Below, piece by piece: positions 53,431-63,444 of a stretch of DNA of 64,000 nt. The position numbers and the translations under genes are program-made. The notes under the pieces are model-generated. The model had not been told where the DNA came from, did no database searches, and was given only the letters and a program-made list of their open reading frames with translations. This stretch comes from Prorocentrum cordatum (Eukaryota > Sar > Dinophyceae > Prorocentrales > Prorocentraceae), in the NCBI GenBank assembly GCA_963575745.1, contig CAUYUJ010012581.1, forward strand, positions 303,001-367,000. The letters are read 5' to 3'. Each line of letters starts with the position of its first letter. Position 1 is the stretch's first letter.

Positions 53431-53911
53431 TTTGCCCTTGGGTACCGTATCAATTAATTATTTCCGTACCCATGTGGGGCGTGCAAACTCAAGGGTGGCC
53501 TTTCGCCGTAGTGAACTATGTGGGGCCCAATGTGTCCTCCCATAGCCGAGCTCGATGGGATAGCAGCGGCTTGCGCGCTTGGGTGTAGCCCCTCCGCGCT
53601 CCCCGAAAGCCGCGCAACAAAGATAGCGAGCTCGTAGCAATTCTTCGGTGTAGGACGCTTGGAACAGCAGGACTCCTCTGAAGACTCAAGGCGTGGCTCT
53701 AGTTGTCATGCGAGAAGGACCCCATGGCTTGTCTGTTCCATCCAGCGCTCGTATCCCATCGTTTCTACACTTTTCGCGAGCGACAGGCTCGTTCTCATTT
53801 TTCGCGAGCTGATCACGACGTTGCCTGCGGGTCCTCAGGCAGGAGGGCAGAGGCGGCCAGTGTCATCGGAACGGGGAGAGGGGCGGGGAATGCGGCTTGC
53901 GGTTCCAGACA

Positions 53912-54028
53912 TCTGACGTCTCGATTTTTTGGAGACTCGGACCACCGACCTCTCGACCCCGTTTTCCATCACGAGTCCTTTTTGTTGACGATCCCGAGGC
54001 CCGGCAATGGCCCCGAGAGGTTGAAAAC
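53912..54028 (-). repeat. Intron-associated repeat, copy 3 (inverted)
   Basis: The reverse complement reads TTTTCAACCTCTCGGGGCCA then TTGCCGGGCCTCGGGATCGT and CAACAAAAAGG, matching copies at 37625 and 54398. Confidence 0.6.
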
Positions 54029-54113
54029 TACGAACACCCCGCGTCACGATGTTCGAGGATGTCTGGGGAGGTGTGGGGAAGTGAGCCTGGCGAGTGGGGA
54101 GCTGGGTACGCAG

Positions 54114-54328
54114 GCGCTGCGCGGGCTAGCTCGCCCGCCCGCCCGCCGGCGGCGCAGTCTGCACCGCGCGCCGCGCCGGCGCGCCTCGCGGCCCTTCGCA
54201 GCTGCATCGAGCTGCGGCGCCGCGCCGCCGCAGCCGCACCGCTGGCCACTCTGCCGGCCACGCCGCCGGACTCGCCGCCCGCCACGCCGCCGGCCGCGCC
54301 GTCGGCCGCGTCGCCGTCCGCGGCGTTG
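54114..54328 (+). other. GC-rich exon-like island
   Basis: An AG at 54112-54113 and a GT at 54329 bound a frame (two leftover bases) reading AARASSPARPPAAQSAPRAA, then RLAALRSCIELRRRAAAAAP. The minus strand is also open. It is flanked by two copies of the intron-associated repeat in opposite orientation. Strand and coding status are unresolved. Confidence 0.28.
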
Positions 54329-54397
54329 GTCGTCGGCACGATCGAAACTTACACATGCTCGCGTCGTAAAGAAATCAGGACCGAGGTTTTCGTAGTG

Positions 54398-54440
54398 TTC
54401 GGCCTCTGGGGGCCCTCGCCGGGCCCCACGGCAGTCAACA
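54398..54440 (+). repeat. Intron-associated repeat, copy 2
   Basis: TTCGGCCTCTGGGGGCCCTC then GCCGGGCC and GTCAACAAAAG, 70 bp after the GC island at 54114. Confidence 0.65.
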
Positions 54441-54865
54441 AAAGGCTCAGAATTGTGAAGAAACGGTCGGGACTTCGGGGGACCGCGTATTAGGAAAAGT
54501 ATAGTGCAACGCGTTGGATCTAGCCAGGAACCCGGGTAAGGGTAGCCAGCAAGTGATTGGGCCCCGAAGCCCAAAAAATGAAATGGAATGCCTTCACCAG
54601 GTCTGCCGTAGCTGGTGTTTCTTCGGTTGGCGACAGGTTAGTGGAATGGGGTGGGGGGGCGTCCCCCGGCACACATGTCCCATAAAACCAGCCTCGCCAA
54701 CGCCCGAATGGGGACGAAGATTGACACCAGATCTTGTCCATTTTGAACCGGGCTCGCTGTCTGTTTCGCCGCGGACGTGATCCGCTTGAGGCAGAAGGCC
54801 GCCAGTGAACAGTGACGGCTGTCGGCGTTGCCCAACATTCGTTGTCGGGCGTCGTGCCCAAGTTT

Positions 54866-55022
54866 TCCGCACGGTCGGTTCGCGTCGTGTCGATTGGCGG
54901 CGACCCCGCCGTTGGCGTTCAATGTTGGACCCCGCCAGCGACCCAGAATCGGTCGATGCGGAACGATCCCCGCGGTGTACCAACGCCAGAGTCGACACGA
55001 CACGACCCGCGGATTTCGGGCG
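54866..55022 (+). repeat. Dispersed intron-associated repeat, copy 2 of the 35945 family
   Basis: Contains GGTTCGCGTCGTGTCGATTG, GCGACCCCGCCG, GCGACCCAGAATCGGTCGAT and GAACGATCCCCGCGGTGT. It ends exactly where the next GC island begins. Confidence 0.7.
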
Positions 55023-55440
55023 TCCAAGAGGTCGCGCCGCCGGCCGCGGCGGCGCTCCCTCGGGGCGAGGCGGGGGCGCGCCGCCGATCCCAGCGCATCG
55101 CCGGGGCCTCCTGGGCTCGGCCGCTGCCCCACGTGGAGGTCTCGCCGAGCTCCCCGGAGGCCTCCCCCGAGGCGCGCCGCGGCGCCGCGTGCGCCCGCGG
55201 GCCGGCGGGCGCGCCAGAGCCCAGGAGGCTCTGGACGGCGCGCGGCCGCGGCCGCGGCCGCGTGGGCCACGCCTCCGGGCGTCTGCGCGGCCGCGGCGGC
55301 CGTGGCCGCGGTGCCCGCGGCAGCGGCGGCCGCTCGGCGGAAGGCCCCGGCCGCGGCCGCAGTCGGCCCAGCCAGGCTGCTCTGGAAGCGCTGCGGCCGC
55401 GCCCGGCCTCGCCAGGCTGCCAGGGGGGGAGGGGGTGTCC
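55023..55440 (-). other. GC-rich exon-like island, probably minus strand
   Basis: On the minus strand a very strong acceptor (CT run, then CACCCCCTCCCCCCCTGGCA, G) at about 55421 precedes an open frame, WRGRARPQRFQSSLAGPTAA, Ala-rich, ending RERRRGRRRDLLDARNPR near 55010. The plus strand is also open (EVAPPAAAALPRGEAGARRR) but with a weak acceptor. The pyrimidine tract is the GA microsatellite at 55443-55475 read in reverse. No domain recognised. Confidence 0.3.

Positions 55441-55442
<2 letters not shown>

Positions 55443-55476
<34 letters not shown>
55443..55476 (+). repeat. GA dinucleotide microsatellite
   Basis: About 16 GA units without interruption. Confidence 0.95.
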
Positions 55477-55477
<1 letters not shown>

Positions 55478-55479
55478 GC

Positions 55480-56330
55480 ATCGCCTCTGGAGGGTGGCGA
55501 GCTCAACGCGTGTTGAATGACAATGCCACGGTGGCGGCGCCCACAAGGGGGTGGCGCGAGGGGGTTACGTTTCCGAGAAGGCGGGGGGGCTGCTTGGAAG
55601 TCAGGGGCCTTCTTAATTAGAGATGCCCGGAGGTCTTTGTAGAAGCCAGGAGGTCTTAAAGAAGCCACTTGCCTTCTTACAAACACCCCGCTTTCTTAAA
55701 ATATTGCCACCCTTGCGCCAGCTCCTTTTGGGCGCCGCCACTGTTCACACTCTTTTGTGCATACGTGCGGGGAGATTGTCTGCAACGGAGCACGCCACTC
55801 TTCGCTCCTGTGCTGCTCCCAATCCTCCCCTGTTGCGATTGACATCGTAGGGAAGCCATGAATTGCTACGCTACGCCATGCTGCAGCAGGACGTGCTATG
55901 CTTTGTTCTGCATGACAATATGGTGATGCAGCATATCTGGTGTGCATGTGTGGGAACGTAATTCGTACGATGCCGTTCGTGTCATTTGAGCAGAGCATAT
56001 TACGGCCACGGGGTGGTACAGTGTCAGGTGGCATGTTGCTCGTGTTACGATGATGTCAGATGGCATGGCATGTGATGGTTCACTATTGTGTAGTTGCATC
56101 GAGTGAGCTCAATGATTTATCATTGCCAATGGGATGGAAGCGCTTGTCTCGTCCTGTGGCTGTGTTTCACAGCAGAGTCTTCCAGACCTCAGACGTACCC
56201 GTGGCGTTTCCACGCTGACTCGAGTGTTTAGTTGCTTGCCTTGAAGCGGGCTTGCGTGTGATCTAATGTAGTTGAGCCCATCTTCGGCGAGCAGGTGCTA
56301 ATGATACTGATGCTGCTGGGGCTTAATGTC
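55480..56330. other. No recognised gene
   Basis: A short repeat of GAAGCCnGGAGGTCTT and GAAGCCACTTGCCTTC-like words at 55590-55690. The rest is mixed, with many TGGCATG words. Confidence 0.4.
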
Positions 56331-56332
56331 TA

Positions 56333-56337
56333 GAGAA

Positions 56338-56381
<44 letters not shown>

Positions 56382-56382
56382 G
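56333..56382 (+). repeat. GA dinucleotide microsatellite
   Basis: GA runs with two AAA interruptions. Confidence 0.95.
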
Positions 56383-56544
56383 CGGGACCCTGTGGGCCGC
56401 GCCCCAGGGAGGAGCCACAGCGGGCCCCACCCTCCAGGCTGGGCCGAGGGGCGGCGGGAGAGGGGCACACGCCGTCGGGCCGATGCCCCACGGGGGCTCC
56501 ATCCCGAGCCTCCGCCCCACGGGGGGCCGCCGACAGGCATGACG

Positions 56545-56690
56545 AACCCCCTCGCGACAGTCGGGGGCACAAGCTGCAGAGCGCAGTCAAACTACAGGAG
56601 GCCACTCCCGCAGCCCGACCGGCGGGGGCACGAACTGCAGAGCACATACGACCGCAGGAGGCCACTCCTGCAGCCATCACGAGCCATCAC
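56545..56690 (+). repeat. Direct duplication of about 75 bp
   Basis: GGGGGCACAAGCTGCAGAGC (56563) and GGGGGCACGAACTGCAGAGC (56623) start matching blocks with AGGAGGCCACTCC. Confidence 0.75.
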
Positions 56691-56734
56691 GAGCCTCCCA
56701 GTCCCACGACCCTCATCGCGCTTGTGGCTTCCTC

Positions 56735-57735
56735 GCAGCTGTTTCAGGCGCCTCGCCCTCGCCATTCAGGAATCGCGCTCTCGCCTGGGACTTCCGCATT
56801 TTTTACTTAGGTATCGCGCTCTCGCCCGCGAATTCCAGGCGAAGTATGCAGGATTCACGCGTTCGCGAAGCATGTTCGTTTTTCAAGTAACATGTCCCTC
56901 CCGAGGCTCGCTGTTTTTTTTTCCCGGGGATTGTCTTCCTGTTCAAGCTAGGCCCCTGGCCCCCAGTTTACAACAACACCGGATCCCGCCTGAGACTTTC
57001 TTGCAAGTTATTGAAGAATCGGTCTCTCGCTCAAGACTTGCTTGCAATTTATCGAAGAATCGCGCTCTCGCCTGAGACATCCTCGCCATGTATTCAGGCG
57101 TCGCGCTTTTGACACTCAGGAATCGCGCTGTCGCGTGGGACTTCCTCGCAATTCATTCAGGCGCGGCGCCCTCGACACTCAGGAATCACGCTCTCGCGCT
57201 GGATCCCCTGATCAGATTTATTTCGGAATCGCGCTGTCGCTCAAGGCTTCCTCGCGATTCATGCAGGACGCACGCTTCAGCAACCCGCCTGCTCGACCTG
57301 CCCGCCTCGGCACGCCGGTCAGGTACTACCCGCCCGGTCTGCTCGTCTGGTTCTGCCACGTGTTTTCTGCTCCTAGCCCCTCTCCTGCTACTCATTCTCG
57401 TGCTCCATCCTCCTCCACCCCCCTTGTCCCTTCCTTCCATCCGTCTTCTCTTCCCCTGCTCTAGGTGCTGCACGACATCCACGCTCCAAGTAAGAAAGAT
57501 ACACCCCCAAAAAGGTACGATCGAAGACGAAGAGGGTGGGTGTCGAGGGTGCAAGATATGCGTGTTGAATGGCACGCGTGCAGATAACAGCGAAACGTCT
57601 AAATGATCGTTGTTGTTGCTGTTGCTGTAGTTGCTATTGTTGTTGCTGTTGGTTATGGTGATGTCGTTGTTGATGTTGTTGTTGTGGTTGTTGTTGTCTT
57701 TGTTGTTTTTGATGTTGTTGTTGTGCTTGTTTGAT
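56735..57735 (+). repeat. Composite repeat family 2, copy 3 (complete)
   Basis: More than ten tandem units of about 40-60 bp contain AATCGCGCTCTCGC and TTCCTCGCAATTCATTCAGG. A CCCGCC-rich segment, a pyrimidine tract, the 3' module (GTACGATCGAAGACGAAGAG then GGTGGGTGTCGAGGGT) and a GTT microsatellite (57605-57735) follow. This is the fullest copy in the window. Confidence 0.78.
57605..57735 (+). repeat. GTT microsatellite
   Basis: GTTGTTGTT with GCT, GAT and GGT variants. Confidence 0.93.
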
Positions 57736-57779
57736 GTTGTTATGTATGAAGCTGCATTTATAAATGATGTATGTTGTTG

Positions 57780-58415
57780 ATCTCAGGAAACGGTTCCGCG
57801 CGCTCTCGCCTCGACTTCGACTACATTTTCTTTGTAAACGAGGTTCCCGCTCGAGCGTTGGCTTGACCCTAGATGTGGGCCTTGGAGGCCCAGCTACGAC
57901 AACAACGGCTCCCTCTCGATACTTCCTCACAAATTACCCCGAGACACCCTGGCCAGAGAGGCCCCCGAACTCAGGAACGGCGCTCTCGCTCGAGACTTCC
58001 TCGCAATGCAAGTAAGTTGGCGGAGGCCCAGCCACGACGACAAGGGCTCCTGCTCGATATTTCCTCACGATTTACTCCGAGAGCTCCTGGCCAAGAAGGC
58101 CCCCGATCTCAGGAACGGCGCTCTCGTTCGAGACTCTCGTAATTAACACAATTTGGCGGAGGCCCGGACACGGCGACAAGGGCTTCCTTTCAATATTTCT
58201 CCATTGGTATTTCGAGAGCCCCTGGCCAGACAGGCCCCCGAACTCAGGAACGGCGCTCTCACTCGAGGCTTCTTCGCACTGCAGTCTGTGGCCGACAAGA
58301 AAGAGATTCCCCCCGAAAGGGGGTGCAATCGAGGACGAAGGGGGCCGGAATCGAGGGTTGGGGTATACGGAATGCAAGACACGCGTGCCAGTAAGAGCGA
58401 GCAGTCTTAAATTGA
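57780..58415 (+). repeat. Composite repeat family 2, copy 4
   Basis: Units of about 130 bp carry GGCGGAGGCCCAGCCACGAC, CCTGGCCAGAGAGGCCCCCG and AACTCAGGAACGGCGCTCTC. They end with the module GTGCAATCGAGGACGAAGGG and a TTGTTGAG tail. Confidence 0.78.
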
Positions 58416-58466
58416 TTGTTGAGTCTGTTGTGTTGTTTTTAATTACTCATTTCTAGAGGATGATTA

Positions 58467-59515
58467 TTGTTTCCTACCTAGGCTCTGCCTAGAAGGGTTC
58501 TTACCGTGTGTGCTTCAAGGGCCGGGCGGTGGAACCCGCACCGGGCGGTTCCCCCAGGATCCGCCCTGCGGTTCCCCCAGTCACGCCCCCTTAGCTTAGC
58601 ATTGCTTATCTCATCTTAGCTGAGCTTATTTTGTTTTAGCTTAGATTGGCTTCATCTTAGCTCAGGTGTATCTTAGCTTAGATTACCTTCATCTTAGCTT
58701 CGCTGAGCTTTAGCATAGCAGAGCACAGCATAGCGTAGCATAGCATAGCGCAGCACAGCATATCATAGCATAGCCCAGCATAGCATAACATAGCGCAGCA
58801 TAGCATAGCATAGCGCAGCACAGCACAGCATAGCACAGCGCAGCATAGCATAGCATAGCATAGCATAACATAGCATAGCATAGGAGCAACTCAAAGGCAA
58901 AGCAACAGCAGCGACAGCAAAGCAAAGCACAAGCAGGGCAAAGCAAAGCAAAAGCAAACGCAAAGCAAAAGAAAGGCAAAGCAAAGCCGCTGCCACCTGC
59001 TCCTCGTCATCCTCACCGCCATCCAGCTCCTGGTCATCCTGCCCCGGATCTGTGGGTGTATTTTGTGGCTCTCGTGTGTGCCAACCGCGTTGCCAGTTCA
59101 GTTTTCTGTTCGGGTACTTAGCATGGGTGTAATTCCCTACCTAGGCTCTGCCTAGAGGGTTAGCTTAGCATAGCGCAGCGCTGCATTAGCATAGCATATC
59201 ATAGCATACTATAGCCAAACATAGCATAGCATAGCGCCGCATGGCATAACATATCATAACACAGCATAGCATAGTATAACGCAGCTTAGCATATCATATC
59301 TTATCATAGCTTAGTATAGTACAGCGCAGCATGACATAGCATAGCTTAGCATCACATAGCATTGCATGGCATAGCATAGCATAGCATAGCGCAGTATCGC
59401 ATAGCATAACATGGCATATCACGTCATAGCGCAACACAGCATAGCACAGCGCAGCATAGCATAGCATAGCAACTAATGCTGCTTTCCTAGGGGCTCCAAC
59501 TTCTAGGTAGGGTCG
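58467..59515 (-). repeat. AGCAT pentanucleotide arrays with a repeated border sequence
   Basis: 58600-58885 and 59163-59472 are AGCAT/AGCGC/AGCTT pentamers. CCTACCTAGGCTCTGCCTAG followed by AnGGGTT stands at 58474 and 59132. A related inverted string (CCTAGGGGCTCCAACTTCTA then GGTAGGG) closes the block at 59487-59513. 58885-58985 is an AAAGCA/GCAAA purine run, and 58990-59130 is unique sequence. Confidence 0.85.
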
Positions 59516-59524
59516 CACTGAGGT

Positions 59525-60125
59525 AATTGATCTCTGGAAGCGGTTCCTCGCGCTCTCGCCTCGATGCCGGCTACATTTTCTTTGAAAACGAGGCTCCCGC
59601 TCGAGCGTTGGCCTGACCCCAGATGCGGGCCTTTGGAGGCCCAGCTACGACAACACGTGTTCCCGCTCGATCCTTACGTACAATTTACTCCGAGACACCC
59701 TGGCCAGAGAGGCCCCCGAACTCAGGAACGGCGCTCTCGCTCGAGGGTTCCCTCGCAATTCAACTAAGTTGGCGGAGGCCCAGCCACGACGACAAGGGCA
59801 GGAACGGCGCCCTCGTTCGAGACTTTCCCGCAATTCACGAAAGTTGGTGGAAGCCTGGGCACGGCGACAAGGGCTTCCGTTCGATTTTTCTCCATACGTG
59901 TTCCGAGAGTCCTTGGCCAGAGAGGCCCCCGAACTCAGGACCGGCGCTCTCGCTCGAGACTTCTTCGCATTTCAATATGTGGCCGACAAGGAAGAGATTC
60001 CCTACCCAAAGGGGGTGCAATCGAAGACAAAGGGGGTACACGGAATGCAAGACACGCGTGCCAGTAAGAGCGGAAAGTTTCAGAATGATTGTTGTTGTTG
60101 TGATGGTTGTTGTGTTTGGTGTTGT

Positions 60126-60160
<35 letters not shown>

Positions 60161-60259
60161 CTGCTGTTGTTGTTGGTGTTGTTGCTGTTCATGTTGTTGT
60201 TGTTAGTGTTGTTGTTGTTGTTGTTGTTGTTGTCGTTGTCGTTGTCGTTGTCGTTGCTG

Positions 60260-60291
<32 letters not shown>

Positions 60292-60340
60292 GGTGTTGTT
60301 GTTGTTGGTGGTGTTGTTGTTGTTGTTGTTGTTGTTTCTT
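59525..60340 (+). repeat. Composite repeat family 2, copy 5, with GTT microsatellite
   Basis: Nearly the same as copy 4 (AGCGGTTCCnCGCGCTCTCG then CCTCGA, the 130-bp units and the module GTGCAATCGAAGACAAAGGG). It ends in a long GTT array (60090-60340) containing GTC and GGT blocks. Copies 4 and 5 look like a duplication on both sides of the AGCAT block. Confidence 0.8.
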
Positions 60341-60489
60341 TTTGGGCGCTCTCGGCGCACCCCCGAAACGCCTGAGCGTCAGCCTCGATTCCAAATGAAG
60401 TGCAGCCGGCCGCTGGGCGAGAGTGCCAGGGCGGATTCATATGGCCCAGTAGCATCTTTTTAGTACATCGTTTCAAGGCTGTTCGCTCT

Positions 60490-61060
60490 TGTCTACTCGC
60501 GTGGCTCTCGACACACATATATCTCAAACCCTCGGTACCCGCCGTCTTCGTCTTTGATCCAGCCCCCTTGGGGGTATGTCTTCCTTACCTGCCACACGCA
60601 TTTATCGCATCCCCAAACACAGGAGAAGAGAGGATAGATGGAAAAGGGAGTGTGAAGGATGGAGCACGAGTAAACCAGCAGGAGGGGGGTTTGGCACAGA
60701 ACACCCGTGGCAGAACCAAACGGGCAGATCGGGCGGGCAGACCCTAGCGGGCGGGTCGAGAAGGTGGACACAGGCAGCCAGGTCGAGAAGGCGGGTTGCT
60801 GAAGCGTGAATCTTGCGTGAGTGCCGAGGAAGTCTCTAGCGTCAGCGCGATGCCCAAGTAAATCGTGATAAGGGCCAAAGCGAGAGCTATTCCTGAGTGT
60901 CGAGGGCGCGGCGCCTGAATAGATTGCGAGGACGTCTCACGCGAGAGCCCGATTCATGCATACATTGTGAGGACGTCCCGCGCGAGAGCGCAATTCGGGC
61001 ATGCATTGTGAGGAAGTATCCGGCGGGAGCCGCTACTTTTGTAAACTGGGGGCCTGGGGT
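60490..61060 (-). repeat. Composite repeat family 2, copy 6 (inverted)
   Basis: The minus strand carries TTCGTGAG-type units with GACTTCCTCGGCACTCACGC near 60830, GCGCTCTCGCGCGGGACGTC near 60980, the CCCGCCCGC segment, and the module GGATCAAAGACGAAGACGGC then GGGTACCGAGGGTTTGAG near 60520-60570. Confidence 0.72.
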
Positions 61061-61129
61061 CCAGTTTGGTGGCGCCTCCTTTTCCCTTGTAAAAGACAGG
61101 ACAGGGTGCGAGCCACGGGAGGAGCATTT

Positions 61130-61845
61130 TCGAGCGACCATGAGCCCTCTTGGCCCACTCTTGGACCATCTTGGACCTGATCTGCCGACGTAGGGCCAAA
61201 TTTGATCGATGCCAGCCCGAAAAAGGAAGGGGGGACCGTATTCTGACCCGGGACCCCCTGGCCCCCCCCCCCCTGGGGACCCCCCCCCGAACCACCCCCG
61301 GGAACCCCCCACCAGGTTGGGACTGAAACAAAAAGAAGGGCCACCCTTTCGACTGAATTATGTTTTCGATTACGACTTGGCTGGGTTCACCTCGAGTTGA
61401 CGAGGTTGGCGCGCCAAAGCGAGTGATGAGCTGGGCGCATCAAACAGAACGCCAAAGGGTGTTCCGAAGACGACAATCCCAGAACTCCCCCCCCTCACAC
61501 ACGCCGACAGGGTCGGCGGATTAGACAATGGATACGAGACTAACGACGCATACGTCTATTCTTCTATTGCCCCCCTCCGCTCAGGGAGAGAAGAATGGGA
61601 CGGATGAGCGTTAGCCCGCAGAGCGGGAGTTTTGGCGGGCCCTCTTGCGGGGAACTATCGCACACATGTGCCAGTTTGGCGTATCTCGAACCCGTCTGCG
61701 GGACTCTTGGGGCTCCCTTGGACCCTGGTGGGCTGTCTTGGGCGGCGATCTGGAGCCTCGTCCGAACCCTTTCAGGGGTTTTTTGGTGCTCTTTTGGGAT
61801 GTCTTGCGGCCCTCTTAGGCCCTCCTGGAACCGCCATGCGAATTT
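61130..61845 (+). repeat. Scattered CTTGGG-type repeats with C-runs
   Basis: Short G-rich clusters at 61143-61180 and 61685-61840. 61255-61310 is a C-run-rich patch and 61590-61680 is unique. No gene is supported. Confidence 0.5.
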
Positions 61846-61849
61846 GCAC

Positions 61850-62593
61850 GATGGTGCCATAGGTGGAACTCCCTGCGAGGAAGGATCCACGTGAAGAGTG
61901 CGTCGGACGTGGTGGGAGACAGCATGCGTTCGCCCCCCGCCATCTGAGGGCATCGGTGGAGCTCCCTGTGGGGTTCGAAGCGTGTGAGGAGTGAGTCGAA
62001 CGGGACTGAAAGGCGGCACGCTGACTGTGTCGCTGGGGGCGTATAGTGAGCTCCTTGTGGGGTACGATTCGTGTGAGCTTGCGGAGGTGGGCGGGAGGGC
62101 GGCATGCGAATCTGTTACTGAGGCTGTAAGTGGAGCTCCGTACGGGGCACGTATCGTGAATGTGCCGGATTGGTCTGGGGGGCGGCACATTGTGTCTTTC
62201 AGACCGTGCGTGCTTCCTGTGGGGAATGGAACGTATGAGAGTGTGCCGAAATGGAGCGCGTTCGGATTGTGTCATTGGGGTCGTAGGTGAAATCTCTTAT
62301 GCAGAACGATGTGTGTGTGTGCCGGAGTGGGCGGCGGGAGCGGCATTTCTGTGTCGTTGGAGTCGTGAGTGAAGCACTAACGTATGACGGGCGTGCCGGC
62401 ATGTGCGGGGGGGTGGTATGCAGATTGTCGTTGGGGGCCGTCTGTGGGACTTCCCGTGGGGCACGCGCCGTGTGAGGAGCTGCCGAGATAGGCGGGTCGG
62501 CAGCATGCGGACTTTGCCGCTAGGGGCGTCTGCGGAGCTCACTGTGGGGCACGAACCGTACGATGGGTGCGCAGGAATGGGCGGTGCACGAAG

Positions 62594-62627
<34 letters not shown>

Positions 62628-62655
62628 GGAGGAGGAGGAGGAGGAGGAGGATTAG
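61850..62655 (+). repeat. Diverged satellite array F with GAT and GAG microsatellites
   Basis: About eight weakly conserved monomers (GGAGCTCCCTGTGGGG, GTGTGAGGAGTG, GCATGCG) end with GCGCAGGAATGGGCGGTGCA, the same junction as in copies B and C. GAT triplets (62601-62625) and GAG triplets follow. The terminal CCAACACCACAGG module is absent. Confidence 0.72.
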
Positions 62656-62769
62656 GATGAGGAGGAGGACCAGTTAAAAGCCAAGAGTCATCAACGAATT
62701 TGCAATAGACCCTCCCTCCAAGCTCCTTCTCCATAGGCCCCTACAACGGTTCATTTCCATTGAAAGAAT

Positions 62770-62960
62770 TGCCTCGTTAGAAGACAACCGTTTGAAGTGC
62801 CTGAAGCGTGCCACAACATCATTCTCGGGACTCCAACGCCACGGATCAACCTGATTGTTGCGTCTTGGCGATCCTGAATCGTGCCAGATCGCCATTCCTG
62901 GGACTCCGACACCGCGAGTCAAAATCATTATTGCACCTTCATTGTCCTGAATCCGAAACA
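62770..62960 (+). repeat. Duplication of about 70 bp
   Basis: ATTCTCGGGACTCCAACGCC and ATTCCTGGGACTCCGACACC begin two related blocks ending in ATTGTTGCGTCTTGGCGATC or ATTATTGCACCTTCATTGTC. Confidence 0.65.
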
Positions 62961-62999
62961 GCATTGCTGGTACGTTGACCACGGGATGTCGTGGAATTG

Positions 63000-63440
63000 T
63001 TGCACTTGTTAGAGAGGAATGTGCGCGGCGCTTACGCACGAGCGACATTATGAAAAGAGCCCTATTCAGTCCGCGAAACTCCTTGAATTTTATAAGACGG
63101 ACGTGCGCAGCGCTAGGCGAGAATCACATGTTGAAAACCACCCGCCGTCAATCCGAGAAACTCTTGGAAATGTTCAAAACGAATGCGCGCGGCGCTAAGG
63201 CGAGAGCCACAGTTTGAAAACGACCCGCCTTCAATCCGTGAAGCTCCTTGCAAATGTTGAAAAAGAATGTGCGCGGCGCTAGGGCGAGAGCCACATTTTG
63301 AAAGACCAGCGTTTCATCCGTGAAACTCGTTCACATATTCAAAACGAATGTGTGCGGCGTTCAGGCGAGAGCCACTCCTTGAAAACGACCCGCCCTCCGA
63401 TTGTGAAACTGTTGCCAATGTTGAAGCTTCAGGGTCATAA
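63000..63440 (+). repeat. Tandem repeat of about 85 bp, five copies
   Basis: Each unit has CGAGAGCCACA, TTGAAAACGACCCGCC, a TCAATCCGTGAAACTC block and CAAAACGAATGTGCGCGGCG. Copies are 75-85% alike by eye. Confidence 0.8.
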
Positions 63441-63444
63441 ATGT

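Noticed and set aside
54812-55516. 234-residue plus frame
   Set aside because: It crosses a dispersed repeat, a GC island open on both strands and a GA microsatellite. Only the island itself is kept as an uncertain exon.
59623-60375. 250-residue plus frame with a poly-Val end
   Set aside because: Family 2 repeat units followed by the GTT microsatellite.
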